Shown one piece after another: positions 1 to 9,553 of a stretch of 64,000 nt of DNA. Source of the stretch: Serratia grimesii NBRC 13537 (GTDB lineage Bacteria > Pseudomonadota > Gammaproteobacteria > Enterobacterales > Enterobacteriaceae). The notes below the pieces were generated by a model. The model saw nothing but the letters and a program-made list of their open reading frames with translations. It had not been told where the DNA came from and searched no databases. The translations under genes and the position numbers were made by a program. Each line of letters starts with the position of its first letter. The stretch's first letter is position 1. Where the stretch lies: the NCBI RefSeq assembly GCF_001590905.1, contig NZ_BCTT01000002.1, forward strand, positions 235,597-299,596, written 5' to 3'.

Positions 1-284
1 TGCACAATCCCACCAGCTGATCCAAACTCAAGGTAAAGCACGCGGTGCGTGTCGCTATCCGATGACGGTTTTTTATCTCCCTCAACCACTTTCCCGCTTT
101 CCAGTTCTACCACCACCATGTCGTCACGGGTCATCGCCGCATATTCCACGCCAGAGGGTTTGATCACCATCAGCCCCTTCCGACGATCAACAGCACTGAC
201 ATTACCCCAGGTAAACGTCACCAGATGATGGCGTGGCAGTGCCTGGTTGGCTTCTAATACATGCTGCTTGAGCTCGTTAAGCAT
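1..284 (-). CDS. L-ribulose-5-phosphate 4-epimerase family protein (AraD/UlaF/SgbE type), N-terminal part
   Basis: The minus strand encodes 94 residues from an ATG at 284 and runs off the left edge. The visible part contains the class II aldolase pattern: [10 protein letters not shown] near residue 24, then IKPSGVEY near 40, then [13 protein letters not shown] near 73, which form the phosphate-binding part of AraD-like epimerases. These enzymes interconvert L-ribulose-5-phosphate and D-xylulose-5-phosphate using a divalent metal. The metal-binding histidines normally follow directly and lie outside the window. The sequence alone does not tell araD from ulaF or sgbE, because the neighbouring sugar genes are not visible. 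It is transcribed away from osmB. Confidence 0.85.
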   Translation of the reverse strand, partial: MLNELKQHVLEANQALPRHHLVTFTWGNVSAVDRRKGLMVIKPSGVEYAAMTRDDMVVVELESGKVVEGDKKPSSDSDTHRVLYLEFGSAGGIV

Positions 285-597
285 TGGTCTTTCCCGGTTA
301 AATCTGTTGGGAATATTGTCGGCACGCTGCTCTTGATAGGGTATGGCGTAAATTGCTAAAGACCACGCAGGCTTCTGCTGGAAATTGAGATCTGCGAGAG
401 AAAGGGTGAGTTGCCGGTGCATGGCGAGAGAATGTACTTTAAGACTATTTACCTGTTTATCGCTTACCAGAAGCTTATAGTGAATATGGGCAGAGGTTGT
501 ACACTTGGCCTTTTAATTATTCTGCCTTTAACAAAAAATGCCATTTTTTATGTCGATACTCTATGGGAGCCAATAGCAGGCCGAATCCGGGGTTAAT

Positions 598-612
598 GCC
601 TATACTTAAACG
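598..612 (+). promoter_or_regulatory. Probable sigma-S type -10 element of osmB
   Basis: CTATACTTAA at 600-609 fits the extended -10 favoured by RpoS (CTATACT with A/T-rich continuation). It lies about 40 bases before the osmB start codon. There is no good -35 element at 17 bases, which is common for sigma-S promoters. E. coli osmB is known to be osmotically and stationary-phase induced. The rest of 285-648 holds no convincing gene. Confidence 0.5.
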
Positions 613-648
613 GCACTCCCATATAGCCAATGCTAAGGAGAAGTCATT

Positions 649-867
649 ATGATGATTATCAATAAACGTTTCGCCACCGCCGCTTTGGCGCTTACGCTAG
701 CGTTTTCACTCAGCGCTTGTTCCAACATGTCCAAACGTGACCGTAACACCGCTATTGGTGCCGGTGCGGGGGCAGTAGGTGGTGCAGTGTTGACCGATGG
801 TAGCGCACTGGGTACGCTCGGCGGGGCCGCCGTTGGGGGGATAATTGGTCATCAGGTAGGCAAATAA
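649..867 (+). CDS. osmB: Osmotically inducible lipoprotein OsmB
   Basis: The 72-residue product matches E. coli OsmB in length and almost throughout. A lipoprotein signal peptide ends in the lipobox LSAC, so Cys24 would be lipidated. It is followed by the conserved SKRDRNTAIGAGAGA and a glycine-rich tail (GSALGTLGGAAVGGIIGHQVGK) typical of the glycine-zipper 2TM family. AAGGAG lies 10 bases upstream. The protein is expected to sit in the cell envelope and to be made under osmotic or stationary-phase stress; its molecular role is unknown. The start at 649 rather than the ATG at 652 gives the E. coli length. Confidence 0.95.
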   Translation: MMIINKRFATAALALTLAFSLSACSNMSKRDRNTAIGAGAGAVGGAVLTDGSALGTLGGAAVGGIIGHQVGK

Positions 868-1024
868 ACTGACTGACCGTATACAAATACCTCTGCCGAC
901 AGGCTGGCAAAAGCATTTTTGCTTTGACGTATTAGCCATAATAAAGATTATTTCAGGTCTGTTTTACCTTCAGTCGATGGCATCTTACCATCAACGGGTT
1001 AGCGCCCGGCAGCAGTACCCTAAA

Positions 1025-1055
1025 GCCATGCCGCAGTGTGATATCGCGGCATGGC
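1025..1055 (-). terminator. Candidate terminator hairpin after pyrF-yciH
   Basis: GCCATGCCGC at 1025-1034 pairs perfectly with GCGGCATGGC at 1046-1055, a 10-bp stem with an 11-base loop. It lies 17 bases beyond the yciH stop codon. The U-tract on the minus strand is weak (TTTAGGG), so it may be a stabilising hairpin rather than an efficient terminator. Confidence 0.5.
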
Positions 1056-1071
1056 AGTTCGCCAGATGCGG

Positions 1072-1398
1072 TTAACCGCCTGCCAGCTTGACCTTCATTC
1101 CTTTGCCTTCCAACAGCTGCTTCAGCAAATCACGCTTATCTCCTTGGATTTCGATGACACCATCCTTAACTGCCCCACCGCAACCGCATTTCTTCTTCAG
1201 CTCTGCTGCCAATTTATCCAAGGCTGCATCGTCCAAATCCACACCCGAGATCAGACAAACACCTTTGCCTTTGCGCCCGCTGGTCTGCCGCTGAATGCGC
1301 ACGATACCGTCGCCCTTATCGCGCTGCGGTTTAACCTCTTCCTGTTTGATACGTCCACTGTCGGTGGAATAGACCAACCGGCTGTTACCATCACTCAT
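1072..1398 (-). CDS. yciH: SUI1/eIF1-like translation factor YciH
   Basis: The 108-residue protein is a bacterial member of the SUI1/eIF1 family. The C-terminal half has the hallmark CLISGVDLDD, then KKKCGCGGAVKDG near residue 70 and IEIQGDKRDLLKQLL near 82. In E. coli, YciH binds the small ribosomal subunit and influences initiation fidelity, and it has been described as a stress-related inhibitor of initiation. The gene follows pyrF with a 10-base gap on the same strand, as in E. coli, so the two are probably cotranscribed. Confidence 0.95.
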   Translation of the reverse strand: MSDGNSRLVYSTDSGRIKQEEVKPQRDKGDGIVRIQRQTSGRKGKGVCLISGVDLDDAALDKLAAELKKKCGCGGAVKDGVIEIQGDKRDLLKQLLEGKGMKVKLAGG

Positions 1399-1408
1399 TA
1401 TCTGTTCC

Positions 1409-2137
1409 TCAAGCCAGTGAAGCGCGAATGGCGCTCAATGTGGCGGCAGGATCGGCTGATTGGGTGATCGGGCGCCCAATCACCATGTAGTCAACACCAG
1501 CCGCCTGTGCCTGTACAGGCGTCATGATGCGACGTTGATCGCCCGCAGCACTGCCCTCCGGGCGGATACCTGGCGTCACCAATTGGAACTGTTGGCCACA
1601 GGCCGCTTTCAGGCGCTCAGCCTCATGTGCTGAACACACTACGCCATCCAATCCACAATCACGGGTCAGACGTGCCAGTCGTTCCGCCTGCTCGGCTGGT
1701 GAGAGATCGATACCGATAGCCTGCAGATCTTCCGCTTCCATACTGGTAAGCACGGTAACTGCAATCAATAACGGTGCCTGGGCACCATAAGGTAGCAACG
1801 CTTCTTTCGCAGCAGTCATCATACGTGCACCGCCGCTGGCATGGACATTTACCATCCATACCCCCAACTCGGCGGCTGCCGCTACCGCATGGGCAGTGGT
1901 ATTGGGAATATCGTGGAATTTCAAATCCAGGAATACCTCAAATCCACGGTCGTGCAAGTCGCGTACGACTCTCGGCCCAAACAGAGTGAACATTTCTTTG
2001 CCAACTTTTAACCGGCAGTCTCGTGGATCAATACGGTCGGCAAATGCCAGCGCAGCATCAATATCTGCGTAGTCCAGTGCTACGATAATCGGAGATGATT
2101 TTAAGTCATTGTTATTAATGTTATTTTCAGACTTCAT
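1409..2137 (-). CDS. pyrF: Orotidine 5'-phosphate decarboxylase
   Basis: The product decarboxylates OMP to UMP in the last step of de novo pyrimidine synthesis. The PyrF signature is present: VALDYAD near the N-terminus, [11 protein letters not shown], then [11 protein letters not shown] with the catalytic Lys-Asp array, and GIRP and VIGRPIT for phosphate binding near the C-terminus. I chose the ATG at 2137 over an upstream one at 2185 because it has AGAAGG nearby and gives 242 residues, close to the usual 245; the extra 16 residues of the longer form do not look conserved. In E. coli pyrF lies just downstream of lapB; here two small plus-strand genes separate them. Confidence 0.95.
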   Translation of the reverse strand: MKSENNINNNDLKSSPIIVALDYADIDAALAFADRIDPRDCRLKVGKEMFTLFGPRVVRDLHDRGFEVFLDLKFHDIPNTTAHAVAAAAELGVWMVNVHASGGARMMTAAKEALLPYGAQAPLLIAVTVLTSMEAEDLQAIGIDLSPAEQAERLARLTRDCGLDGVVCSAHEAERLKAACGQQFQLVTPGIRPEGSAAGDQRRIMTPVQAQAAGVDYMVIGRPITQSADPAATLSAIRASLA

Positions 2138-2464
2138 TTCTTCTACCTTCTGTAAAATGGACGTAAATAGGCAACAACCTACCAAACTGACGCCGCATTC
2201 TACATGTCAGTTGACATAAATCCCAGCCGCAGTGCGCTCTGCCGTTAAGTAATGTTAGTCGTTGCTTCGTCATCAAGCGTCAATATAACCCCGCCGTCTT
2301 TAACTGAGCTGGTGTAAACCGCCGTAAAAATGCGTAAATTGTTAATCATATATTTTGAACAAGATACTCAGCATTATCAGATTTTAAATCCGCACAGATG
2401 CTTTATTATTCAACACATCGGAAGCGAAAGCCTTCCAACCTAAATAAACAGACTGGAGTCTATT

Positions 2465-2725
2465 ATGAAAAACATCAAATATTTTGCAGCAGCCGCAGTT
2501 ATCGCTATGACCTCTTTCGCCACCCTGGCAGCAGAGCCGATTGATATGCAGCAGGCAACCAGCCTGACCGCTTCCGGTGTTGTCTCCGCTGGCCATGCTA
2601 CGACACTGAGCAGCCTGGAAGCCAAGCTAGCCGCTAAAGCCGACGCGCAGGGTGCAAGCAGCTACCGCATCATTTCTGCCGGCGGTAATAACATGCTGAG
2701 TGGCACCGCAGTTATCTATAAATAA
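2465..2725 (+). CDS. DUF1471 (YhcN/BhsA-like) periplasmic protein
   Basis: The 86-residue protein has a Sec signal peptide (MKNIKYFAAAAVIAMTSFAT, probable cleavage after LAA, about residue 23). The mature domain begins with EPIDMQQATSLTASGVVSAG and ends with SYRIISAGGNNMLSGTAVIYK, the typical DUF1471 pattern (TGVVSA...YRIISA...GTAVIYK). The family consists of small stress-induced periplasmic or outer-membrane-associated proteins linked in E. coli to stress tolerance and biofilm formation; the molecular function is unknown. TGGAG lies 8 bases before the ATG. The gene stands alone between pyrF and lapB, where E. coli has nothing, and a second family member occurs at 36891. Confidence 0.9.
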   Translation: MKNIKYFAAAAVIAMTSFATLAAEPIDMQQATSLTASGVVSAGHATTLSSLEAKLAAKADAQGASSYRIISAGGNNMLSGTAVIYK

Positions 2726-2738
2726 GCACTTCAGTATG

Positions 2739-2766
2739 GGGCCCGGTCTACCGGGCTCTACCGCTT
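2739..2766 (+). terminator. Candidate terminator after the DUF1471 gene
   Basis: GCCCGG at 2741-2746 pairs with CCGGGC at 2751-2756 around the loop TCTA, and a short T-rich run (CTTTTCCCC) follows. It starts about 14 bases after the stop codon. Confidence 0.5.
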
Positions 2767-2895
2767 TTCCCCTTCAATATCGCGCGTTACTTCCTCGCCG
2801 TAATGTTACAGAAATATTAAATTTTTATTACACACTAGACTCTCACTCATGACTGGCTTAGCTTGAAGGCAATCTTCCCGCATAAAGGCTTCAAA

Positions 2896-3192
2896 ATGAG
2901 CGAGATATCTACACTAACGATTAAAATCCCTCTGGAACTCAAAGAAAAAATTCGTGCCATTGCCGCCGATAACCAACTTTCTTTGAGCGCTGAGGTTTGT
3001 CAACGCCTTGAAAACAGCTTCGACTTACCGGCTAAAGCAGAAAAAACCGCTAAGAAATCGACGGAGTTGCATCATGGTGAAATCGATAATCAGGGGATTG
3101 AAGAGGAAATCGAACAGCCTCTGAACCAGAAAGAATTGAAAAAACTGCGTCAGTTACTGAAAGGTGGCGTGAAAGCCAGCAAGAAAAAATAA
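2896..3192 (+). CDS. Arc/MetJ-like ribbon-helix-helix protein with acidic-basic tail
   Basis: The 98-residue protein opens with LTIKIPLELKEKIRAIAADNQLSLSAEV, which fits the Arc-type ribbon-helix-helix fold: a short beta strand (TLTIKIP) that would contact DNA as a dimer, followed by two helices. From residue 45 on it has a low-complexity charged tail, first acidic (IEEEIEQP) and then basic (KKLRQLLKGGVKASKKK). An ATG at 2896 preceded by AAAGG at suitable distance is preferred over a TTG at 2863. The role is probably transcriptional regulation, with an unknown target. No toxin-like partner lies next to it, so a toxin-antitoxin reading is not supported. It has no counterpart in this place in E. 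coli. Confidence 0.75.
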   Translation: MSEISTLTIKIPLELKEKIRAIAADNQLSLSAEVCQRLENSFDLPAKAEKTAKKSTELHHGEIDNQGIEEEIEQPLNQKELKKLRQLLKGGVKASKKK

Positions 3193-3210
3193 AGCTGTAC
3201 CAGCATAATA

Positions 3211-3240
3211 AAAAAATGGGGCTAAATAGCCCCGTTTTTT
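3211..3240. terminator. Bidirectional rho-independent terminator
   Basis: GGGGCT at 3218-3223 pairs with AGCCCC at 3228-3233. It is flanked by A6 on the left and T6 on the right, so it can end the ribbon-helix-helix gene (plus) and lapB (minus), which converge here. Confidence 0.9.
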
Positions 3241-3248
3241 ATTATGCG

Positions 3249-4418
3249 TTATTGTCCATCCAGCCCACGAATGGGCTTAACCGATGACCAGGCTCGGCAT
3301 GACGGGCAATGCCAATACAGAGAATGCGCAGTAAAGCCACACTTATGGCAGCGATAACGCGGCTTGGTCCGTATTTGTTCCCCCACCATATCGCGCAACA
3401 ACAACAGACTCTCTTTCGCGCGGCCGTCTTCAGCATCCGCCAGGTGATAGTCCATCAAACGGTAAAATACCCGCATCGTCGGATGGCGCTGTAACTGGCG
3501 GTTAATATACACCTGCACCACATCACGCCCTTCATGCTGTTCAATAATCTCTGCCAGCATTAATTCAGCAGTGGCACCGGTATTTTCTTCAACACACCGT
3601 TTGAGGAAGTCAGCCCAATCCTGTTGTTGTTCCAGGTGCTGGTAACACTCATGCAGCATCGGTAGCGTTTCGCTCACCAGCTCTTTATCTTGATTCAACA
3701 CCCGCTGTAACGACTCTACCGCTTTGGCATATTCGCCCTGCGCCATATAAATGCGGCCAACCATAATCGATACGCGAGCACACTGTTTGTCAGCCGAGGC
3801 TGCCCGCTTCAGCAAGCCCATCGCTTTATCGAGATCGTCACTTCCCATCGCTTGCAACGCCAGTTCACAATAGAAATGTGCTATTTCGATACGCTGTTTG
3901 TCTTTCCCTAACTTGACCAGCTTTTCAGCCACGTCAATGGCTTTTAACCAGTCACTGGTTGCCTGATGGATCACCAACAGTTGCTGTAACGCCGAAAGCC
4001 GGAAATCTTCTTCGCCGATTAACTGGCCAAACATGTCCTCGGCACGGTCATACATCCCGGCAGCCATATAATCGCGGCCCAGTTGCTGTACCGCTAACAG
4101 GCGTTGTTCGAAGGTCAGGGAGGCGCTTTCCATCAACGCTTGATGGATGCGGATAGCACGGTCTACTTCACCGCGTGAACGGAACAGGTTACCCAGCGTC
4201 AGGTGTGCTTCAACGGTGTTACTGTCCTCTTTCAACATATCAAGGAACAGATCAACCGCTTTATCTTGCTGGTTGGAGAGCAGGAAGTTAACCCCGGCCA
4301 CATACTCACGCGACAGACGGTTGGCTTCCTGTTGTTTATCCTGTTGAGCACTTCTGCGCCCCATGTACCAACCGTACGCGGCAGCCACGGGCAGCAACAG
4401 AAACAGCAGCTCTAACAT
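3249..4418 (-). CDS. lapB: Lipopolysaccharide assembly protein LapB
   Basis: This 389-residue protein equals the E. coli protein in length. An N-terminal membrane segment (about residues 1-19) anchors it in the inner membrane. A long array of tetratricopeptide repeats fills roughly residues 35-340. A rubredoxin-like metal knuckle ends the protein, with cysteine pairs at 357/360 and 371/374 (CHKC and CPSC). In E. coli, LapB recruits LpxC to the FtsH protease and so limits LPS synthesis, under control of PbgA/YejM. The gene follows lapA by 6 bases on the same strand, an operon conserved in enterobacteria. Confidence 0.97.
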   Translation of the reverse strand: MLELLFLLLPVAAAYGWYMGRRSAQQDKQQEANRLSREYVAGVNFLLSNQQDKAVDLFLDMLKEDSNTVEAHLTLGNLFRSRGEVDRAIRIHQALMESASLTFEQRLLAVQQLGRDYMAAGMYDRAEDMFGQLIGEEDFRLSALQQLLVIHQATSDWLKAIDVAEKLVKLGKDKQRIEIAHFYCELALQAMGSDDLDKAMGLLKRAASADKQCARVSIMVGRIYMAQGEYAKAVESLQRVLNQDKELVSETLPMLHECYQHLEQQQDWADFLKRCVEENTGATAELMLAEIIEQHEGRDVVQVYINRQLQRHPTMRVFYRLMDYHLADAEDGRAKESLLLLRDMVGEQIRTKPRYRCHKCGFTAHSLYWHCPSCRAWSSVKPIRGLDGQ

Positions 4419-4424
4419 AGAAGA

Positions 4425-4727
4425 TTATTCCTTGCTAACAACGGACTGAGCTGCCGGCTCAGCGGGTTGTTCAAGCTGCAATTCCAGCCTTTTGATTTTG
4501 CGATCGGCCCGCCCCAGTGCAATACGGGTGCGTAGATAGAACAGGCCACAAATGACCCAGCCGAGAACAAAACCAGCGCCAAACAACGTCGCCAACAGGG
4601 TCGATACGCGATAGTCGCCCTGCGCAACCAGATAGTTAAAACTCACAACCTGATCGTTATGCGCGCCCAACGTGACAGAAATCACGAAAATCACCAGAAC
4701 CAACAAAAAAATCAGCAAATATTTCAC
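4425..4727 (-). CDS. lapA: Lipopolysaccharide assembly protein LapA
   Basis: The 100-residue protein has two membrane helices (about residues 1-20 and 43-65) separated by a short loop (GAHNDQVVSFNYLVAQG), the DUF1049/LapA domain. A charged amphipathic helix follows (GRADRKIKRLELQLEQ, about 72-87) that could form a coiled coil in the cytoplasm. LapA acts with LapB in the inner membrane in control of LPS synthesis. It is the first gene of a lapA-lapB pair. Its upstream region is taken by a repeat element at 4765-4941. Confidence 0.95.
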   Translation of the reverse strand: MKYLLIFLLVLVIFVISVTLGAHNDQVVSFNYLVAQGDYRVSTLLATLFGAGFVLGWVICGLFYLRTRIALGRADRKIKRLELQLEQPAEPAAQSVVSKE

Positions 4728-4764
4728 ATTCTTTCCCGCGATGCCGAGTTAATCGGATGAACTC

Positions 4765-4941
4765 TACCCTATAGCTTTCAAGTTGGTCGCTCTAACGCGT
4801 CCTTGCGCTCGCGGCATTTGTACATTCCTGTACAGCATAGCCAGGCGACCAGCTCGCTCACCTCCAGGCACTTACTCAAGTAAGCAACGGGGGTGAGCGA
4901 GTGCAGATAACAACGCTGCGGCTTGAAAGATGACGGGTATA
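4765..4941. repeat. Imperfect terminal-inverted-repeat element, copy 1 (MITE-like)
   Basis: The left end TACCCTATAGCTTTCAAGTT and the reverse complement of the right end (TATACCCGTCATCTTTCAAG) are clearly related, so the 177-base segment is bounded by inverted repeats of about 20 bases. It has no coding capacity. Two shorter relatives with the same TATACCC...CAACTTGAA...GGGTATA logic occur at 30498 and 42017. The remaining part of the lapA-pgpB gap (4942-5198) has two hairpins (4985-5011 and 5151-5177) but no gene. Confidence 0.6.
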
Positions 4942-5198
4942 TGCCAATGCGTGGCGTCCCTAACCATTAAGTTAGCATTTCCCATCGTGGCAGGGAAACC
5001 CTGCGGCACGATAAAACCACATATCTGCTGGCATATTCGACAGTAAACGACGCTCCCGAACAAATTAATGAGAAAGCTTCTCAAAATAATGGATTAATAA
5101 GGATATGGGGACATTTATACGAATTGCAATGAAGGTATGTGTAAGTGGTGAATGCGGCGTCATTACAACACCGCATTATGTGACATGGTCACTTATGA

Positions 5199-5963
5199 CT
5201 ATTTTGCCGCGGTTCTTTCCGCGATTTCATGTTGCTCTTGCGGTGGCGGGGTCAAAGGACCAAACCAGCGCTGCGCCAACCAACACGCTATCGTCACCAA
5301 CAGCCAACTGATCAGGGTCGCTACTACCAAATCACGCGGCCAATGCATACCCAGCAGTAAACGGCTGCCCATGACGCCCGTTGCCCACAGCATTAATACC
5401 ACCACGGTCTTATAGTGCCGACGTGGCCACAACAGCCCTACGCCCAGCAGCGCCCAACTGGCGGCAAACATCGTATGCCCCGAAGGGAATGCAAAGCCTG
5501 TCTCAAATTGCCAATGTTCACGCAGCCATACCGGCACCAGTGTTTGGTCTTGTAACTGCTCTTTCACCAACCCACTCCGCTCTTTGCGGTTGAGCGAGTA
5601 AAAATACTTCTCGTCAATATGATGGGTTGACTCCAACCACAATACAAAGGGTCGCGGCTCCTGAACCCGATCTTTGATAATGGACTTAACACCCTGTCCG
5701 ATCAAAATAGACGCACTCAGCAAAACCAGCAGGCCAATGGCGGGCTTGATGCGAAAACGCAAACACCACAAGAACCAGGCACCGAGGATAATGCTGGTAA
5801 GAATGCCCCATGGCGACGTGACCGTTTCTGTCATCCAGTACAGGCCTTTCAATAGCCGTCCGTCACCGCCCGGCTGCCATTGCCAACCGGAAAACCATAC
5901 TGCCAATGGCATCAGCAACAATATTATCGCCCCTGCTGCCGTACGTTTTGCTATCTCAAACAT
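5199..5963 (-). CDS. pgpB: Phosphatidylglycerophosphatase B / undecaprenyl-pyrophosphate phosphatase
   Basis: From the ATG at 5963 the protein is 254 residues, the same as E. coli PgpB; the longer frame adds 20 residues without similarity. It is an integral membrane PAP2 phosphatase. The three signature motifs are intact: K97-x6-R104-P, P160-S-G-H163, and S200-R201-x5-H207-x3-D211. His163 and His207 are the catalytic pair. It removes phosphate from phosphatidylglycerol phosphate, undecaprenyl pyrophosphate and related lipids at the periplasmic face of the inner membrane. AAGGG lies 9 bases upstream of the chosen start. Confidence 0.95.
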   Translation of the reverse strand: MFEIAKRTAAGAIILLLMPLAVWFSGWQWQPGGDGRLLKGLYWMTETVTSPWGILTSIILGAWFLWCLRFRIKPAIGLLVLLSASILIGQGVKSIIKDRVQEPRPFVLWLESTHHIDEKYFYSLNRKERSGLVKEQLQDQTLVPVWLREHWQFETGFAFPSGHTMFAASWALLGVGLLWPRRHYKTVVVLMLWATGVMGSRLLLGMHWPRDLVVATLISWLLVTIACWLAQRWFGPLTPPPQEQHEIAERTAAK

Positions 5964-6241
5964 TCCAATCGCCCTTTGTTTAAGCCAATTGGCAGTGTAA
6001 CAATCTTGCAATATCGATAACACTCGAAAAATTAAACAGATAAAAAACCTATTGCAATAATAGTTGGCTGAAAACGTTGGATGCTGATTTGCTGAGCACC
6101 TCAGGGCAAGAAGTTATGGCAAAATAGCCGATAATTAACGAAATGCCGATCGTCGTTTCGCATTTTAATACTGGTCAGTTCACTGTACCGGACGTAGGAT
6201 GCGCAACCATGATTGAATCGGAAGTATTTGTGGAGAGCAAC

Positions 6242-6835
6242 ATGCAGCTTAAACGGGTGGCAGAGGCCAAATTGCCAACACCTTGGGGCGATTTCCTGAT
6301 GGTAGGATTCGAAGAACTGGCTACCGGGCACGATCACCTGGCGCTGGTGTTCGGGGATATTTCTGGCACAACGCCGGTACTCTCACGCGTACATTCTGAG
6401 TGTCTGACGGGTGATGCATTATTCAGCTTGCGCTGTGACTGTGGTTTTCAACTGGAAGCCGCACTGGAACATATTGCGGAAGAAGGTCGCGGTATACTGC
6501 TCTACCACCGTCAGGAAGGTCGCAATATCGGGTTGCTGAATAAAATCCGGGCTTACGCTTTGCAAGATAAAGGCGCTGATACCGTAGAAGCCAATCACCA
6601 GTTGGGCTTTGCTGCGGATGAGCGTGATTTCACTCTTTGTGCAGACATGTTCAAACTGCTGGGTGTGGATGAGGTCCGTTTACTGACCAACAACCCTAAA
6701 AAGGTTGAGATCTTGACTGAAGCCGGCATCAACATCACCGAACGTGTTCCCTTGATCGTTGGCCGTAACCCGAAGAACGAACGTTACCTGGCCACCAAGG
6801 CTGAAAAAATGGGCCATTTACTGGACCAAAAGTAA
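6242..6835 (+). CDS. ribA: GTP cyclohydrolase II
   Basis: RibA opens GTP to give the first pyrimidine intermediate of riboflavin synthesis. The start at 6242 (GGAG upstream) matches the E. coli start [10 protein letters not shown] and gives 197 residues; the frame is open back to 6143, but the extra 33 residues are unlike the family. Zinc ligands Cys54, Cys65 and Cys67 are present in [20 protein letters not shown], followed by the catalytic [10 protein letters not shown] loop. It is transcribed alone and ends at a strong terminator shared with acnA. Confidence 0.96.
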   Translation: MQLKRVAEAKLPTPWGDFLMVGFEELATGHDHLALVFGDISGTTPVLSRVHSECLTGDALFSLRCDCGFQLEAALEHIAEEGRGILLYHRQEGRNIGLLNKIRAYALQDKGADTVEANHQLGFAADERDFTLCADMFKLLGVDEVRLLTNNPKKVEILTEAGINITERVPLIVGRNPKNERYLATKAEKMGHLLDQK

Positions 6836-6853
6836 TTTCCGCTCGGAAAAATG

Positions 6854-6881
6854 AGGGCGCCATGAAAGGCGCCCTTTTTAT
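6854..6881. terminator. Rho-independent terminator of ribA
   Basis: AGGGCGCC at 6854-6861 pairs with GGCGCCCT at 6868-6875 around the loop ATGAAA, followed by a T-rich run. It lies between the convergent ribA and acnA genes. Confidence 0.9.
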
Positions 6882-9553
6882 TACAGCATTTTCCTGATCA
6901 CATAGTGCAGGATGCCGTCATTTTCATAGTAGGTTAGCTCATTACCGGTATCAATACGGCAACGAGTATTAACCACTTCCTTCCGTCCATCGGCATAAGT
7001 GATTAGCACCGGTACCGTCTGTCCTGGTTTCAGCGTTTGTAACCCGCTAACACTAATCTGCTCATCCCCACTCAACCCCAACGTTTTACGTGTCACGCCT
7101 GCTGGGAACTCTAGCGGCAGAATACCCATGCCAATCAGATTGGACCGGTGAATACGTTCAAAGGACTCTGCAATCACAACCCGAACACCCAATAAACGAG
7201 GTCCTTTCGCTGCCCAGTCACGGCTGGAGCCAGACCCATATTCTTTACCGGCAATCACCGCCAGCGGGATATTTTCCTGCTGATACTGCATAGCCGCATC
7301 GTAGATAGACAGCTGATTTTGTGACGGAATATGTCGGGTGTATCCCCCTTCAACTCCCGGCACCATTTCATTGCGGATACGGATATTGGCAAAGGTACCG
7401 CGCATCATCACTTCATGGTTACCACGACGTGAACCATAGGAGTTGAAATCCAATGCCGCAACGCCATGCTCACTTAAGTAACGCCCCGCTGGGCTGTCGC
7501 GTTTGATGTTCCCTGCCGGTGAGATATGGTCGGTGGTCACTGAGTCGGCCAGGATGGCCAGAATACGTGCGTCCTTGATGTCCTGCACCGGATCCGGCTG
7601 CACCTTCATGCTGCTAAAGAACGGCGGATGGCGAATGTAGGTAGAGTCCGCCTGCCATGGATAGGTGGCCGAACCGGCAACCTGAATCGACTGCCAGTTG
7701 GCGTCACCGTCAAATACCGCACCGTATTCCTTATGGAACATCTCGGTACGAACCTCTTCCACCGCTTGGGCTATTTCTTTACTGCTCGGCCAAATATCTT
7801 TCAGATAAACCGGCTTACCATCATGCCCTTCACCCAATGGATCCTTGGTAAGATCGATCTTCATACTGCCAGCCAGTGCATAGGCGACCACCAACGGTGG
7901 GGAAGCCAGCCAGTTGGTTTTCACCAGCGGATGAATTCGGCCCTCAAAGTTGCGGTTACCTGACAGCACCGCGCCCACGGTCAGATCGCCCTCTTTAATC
8001 GCCTGCTCTATTGGCTCAGGCAATGGCCCTGAGTTACCGATACAGGTGGTACAACCGTAGCCGACCAGGTTAAAACCGAGCTCTTCCAGGTAGGAGGTCA
8101 GCTTGGCACTGTCGAAATAGTCAGTCACGACTTTGGAACCCGGTGCCAACGAGGTTTTCACCCAAGGCTTGGTTCGCAAACCCTTTTTCACCGCGTTTTT
8201 CGCCAGCAGACCGGCTGCCATCATCACGCTTGGGTTCGAGGTGTTAGTGCAAGAGGTAATGGCCGCGATAACTACCGCGCCGTTATGTAGCTCATGCTCT
8301 TGCTGGTTCAGGGTGAAGGTTTTGAATTCGGACTTGCGTTGCTGATTGCCGATCTCGAGTTCGGTCGCGGCATTGAACGCCTTAGGCACTTCCGGCAGCG
8401 CCACGCGATCCTGCGGACGTTTCGGCCCCGCAAGGCTGGCGACGACTGTCGACATATCCAACCCCAGTGTGCTGGTAAAGACAGGTTCATCACCCGGATG
8501 ACGCCACATGCCTTGCGCTTTCGCGTAGGCTTCCACCAGCGCAATTTGCTCATCACTGCGCCCACTGAGCTTCATATAACCCAGCGTCACCTCATCCACC
8601 GGGAAGAAACCGCAGGTGGCACCAAACTCTGGCGACATATTGGCAATGGTAGCCCGGTCAGCCAGCGGCAGGTCGGCAAGGCCGTCACCGTAGAATTCAA
8701 CGAATTTACCCACGACACCGTGCTTACGCAGCATCTGAGTTACGGTCAGGACCAGGTCAGTGGCGGTGATACCTTCGCTAAGCTTACCGGTAAGTTTAAA
8801 GCCCACGACGTCCGGGATCAGCATTGATACCGGCTGACCAAGCATTGCTGCTTCAGCTTCAATACCCCCTACTCCCCAGCCAAGAATACCCAGGCCGTTG
8901 ATCATGGTGGTATGGGAGTCAGTACCGACCAAGGTATCCGGGTAGGCGATACGCTGACCGCTTTCGTCAGTGTGCCATACCGTTTGGCCGAGATATTCCA
9001 GGTTAACCTGGTGACAAATACCGGTGCCTGGTGGTACGACACGGAAACGGTTGAAGGCTTTCTGTCCCCAACGCAGGAAGGTATAACGTTCGTGGTTACG
9101 TTCCATCTCGATACGCACGTTTTCTTCAAACGCGTCGTCATCACCAAATTCATCCACGGTAACCGAGTGGTCAATCACCAGATCGACCGGTGAAAGCGGG
9201 TTAACCTGGTCAACATTGCCGCCCAGTCGTTGTACCGCTTCGCGCATTGCCGCTAAATCCACCACTGCAGGCACACCAGTAAAGTCCTGCATCAAAACGC
9301 GAGCCGGACGATAGGCAATCTCACGGTCAGCATGGCCGGTCTTCAACCAGCCAACGATAGCTTTCAGATCGTCAACCTGCACGGTATCACCATCCACATG
9401 GCGCAGCAGGTTTTCCAACAGCACTTTCATTGATTTTGGCAGCCGGTCGATATCACCCAGCTGTCTCGCTGCCAGTGGCAGACTGTAATAGCCATACTCG
9501 CTATTCAGCGCAACCAGCTTATCCATACTCGTTTCACGAAGATCGGACGACAT
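6881..9553 (-). CDS. acnA: Aconitate hydratase A
   Basis: The 890-residue enzyme interconverts citrate and isocitrate in the TCA cycle with a 4Fe-4S cluster. It aligns along its whole length with E. coli AcnA (891 residues). Cluster cysteines are visible in [13 protein letters not shown] and in [14 protein letters not shown], and the C-terminal swivel domain has [22 protein letters not shown]. AcnA is the stress- and iron-starvation-related aconitase in E. coli. The upstream region carries a 10-bp direct repeat (9631-9640 and 9647-9656) that could be regulatory. The gene is monocistronic, converging with ribA. Confidence 0.97.
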   Translation of the reverse strand: MSSDLRETSMDKLVALNSEYGYYSLPLAARQLGDIDRLPKSMKVLLENLLRHVDGDTVQVDDLKAIVGWLKTGHADREIAYRPARVLMQDFTGVPAVVDLAAMREAVQRLGGNVDQVNPLSPVDLVIDHSVTVDEFGDDDAFEENVRIEMERNHERYTFLRWGQKAFNRFRVVPPGTGICHQVNLEYLGQTVWHTDESGQRIAYPDTLVGTDSHTTMINGLGILGWGVGGIEAEAAMLGQPVSMLIPDVVGFKLTGKLSEGITATDLVLTVTQMLRKHGVVGKFVEFYGDGLADLPLADRATIANMSPEFGATCGFFPVDEVTLGYMKLSGRSDEQIALVEAYAKAQGMWRHPGDEPVFTSTLGLDMSTVVASLAGPKRPQDRVALPEVPKAFNAATELEIGNQQRKSEFKTFTLNQQEHELHNGAVVIAAITSCTNTSNPSVMMAAGLLAKNAVKKGLRTKPWVKTSLAPGSKVVTDYFDSAKLTSYLEELGFNLVGYGCTTCIGNSGPLPEPIEQAIKEGDLTVGAVLSGNRNFEGRIHPLVKTNWLASPPLVVAYALAGSMKIDLTKDPLGEGHDGKPVYLKDIWPSSKEIAQAVEEVRTEMFHKEYGAVFDGDANWQSIQVAGSATYPWQADSTYIRHPPFFSSMKVQPDPVQDIKDARILAILADSVTTDHISPAGNIKRDSPAGRYLSEHGVAALDFNSYGSRRGNHEVMMRGTFANIRIRNEMVPGVEGGYTRHIPSQNQLSIYDAAMQYQQENIPLAVIAGKEYGSGSSRDWAAKGPRLLGVRVVIAESFERIHRSNLIGMGILPLEFPAGVTRKTLGLSGDEQISVSGLQTLKPGQTVPVLITYADGRKEVVNTRCRIDTGNELTYYENDGILHYVIRKML

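Noticed and set aside
411..596. 61-codon frame before osmB
   Set aside because: No conserved features, no good ribosome binding site; overlaps the osmB promoter region.
2863..3192. Toxin-antitoxin pair based on the ribbon-helix-helix protein
   Set aside because: No small toxin-like gene is adjacent; the neighbours are a DUF1471 gene and lapB, which are unrelated.
8294..8827. 177-codon open frame on the plus strand
   Set aside because: Antisense to acnA, without any recognisable domain.
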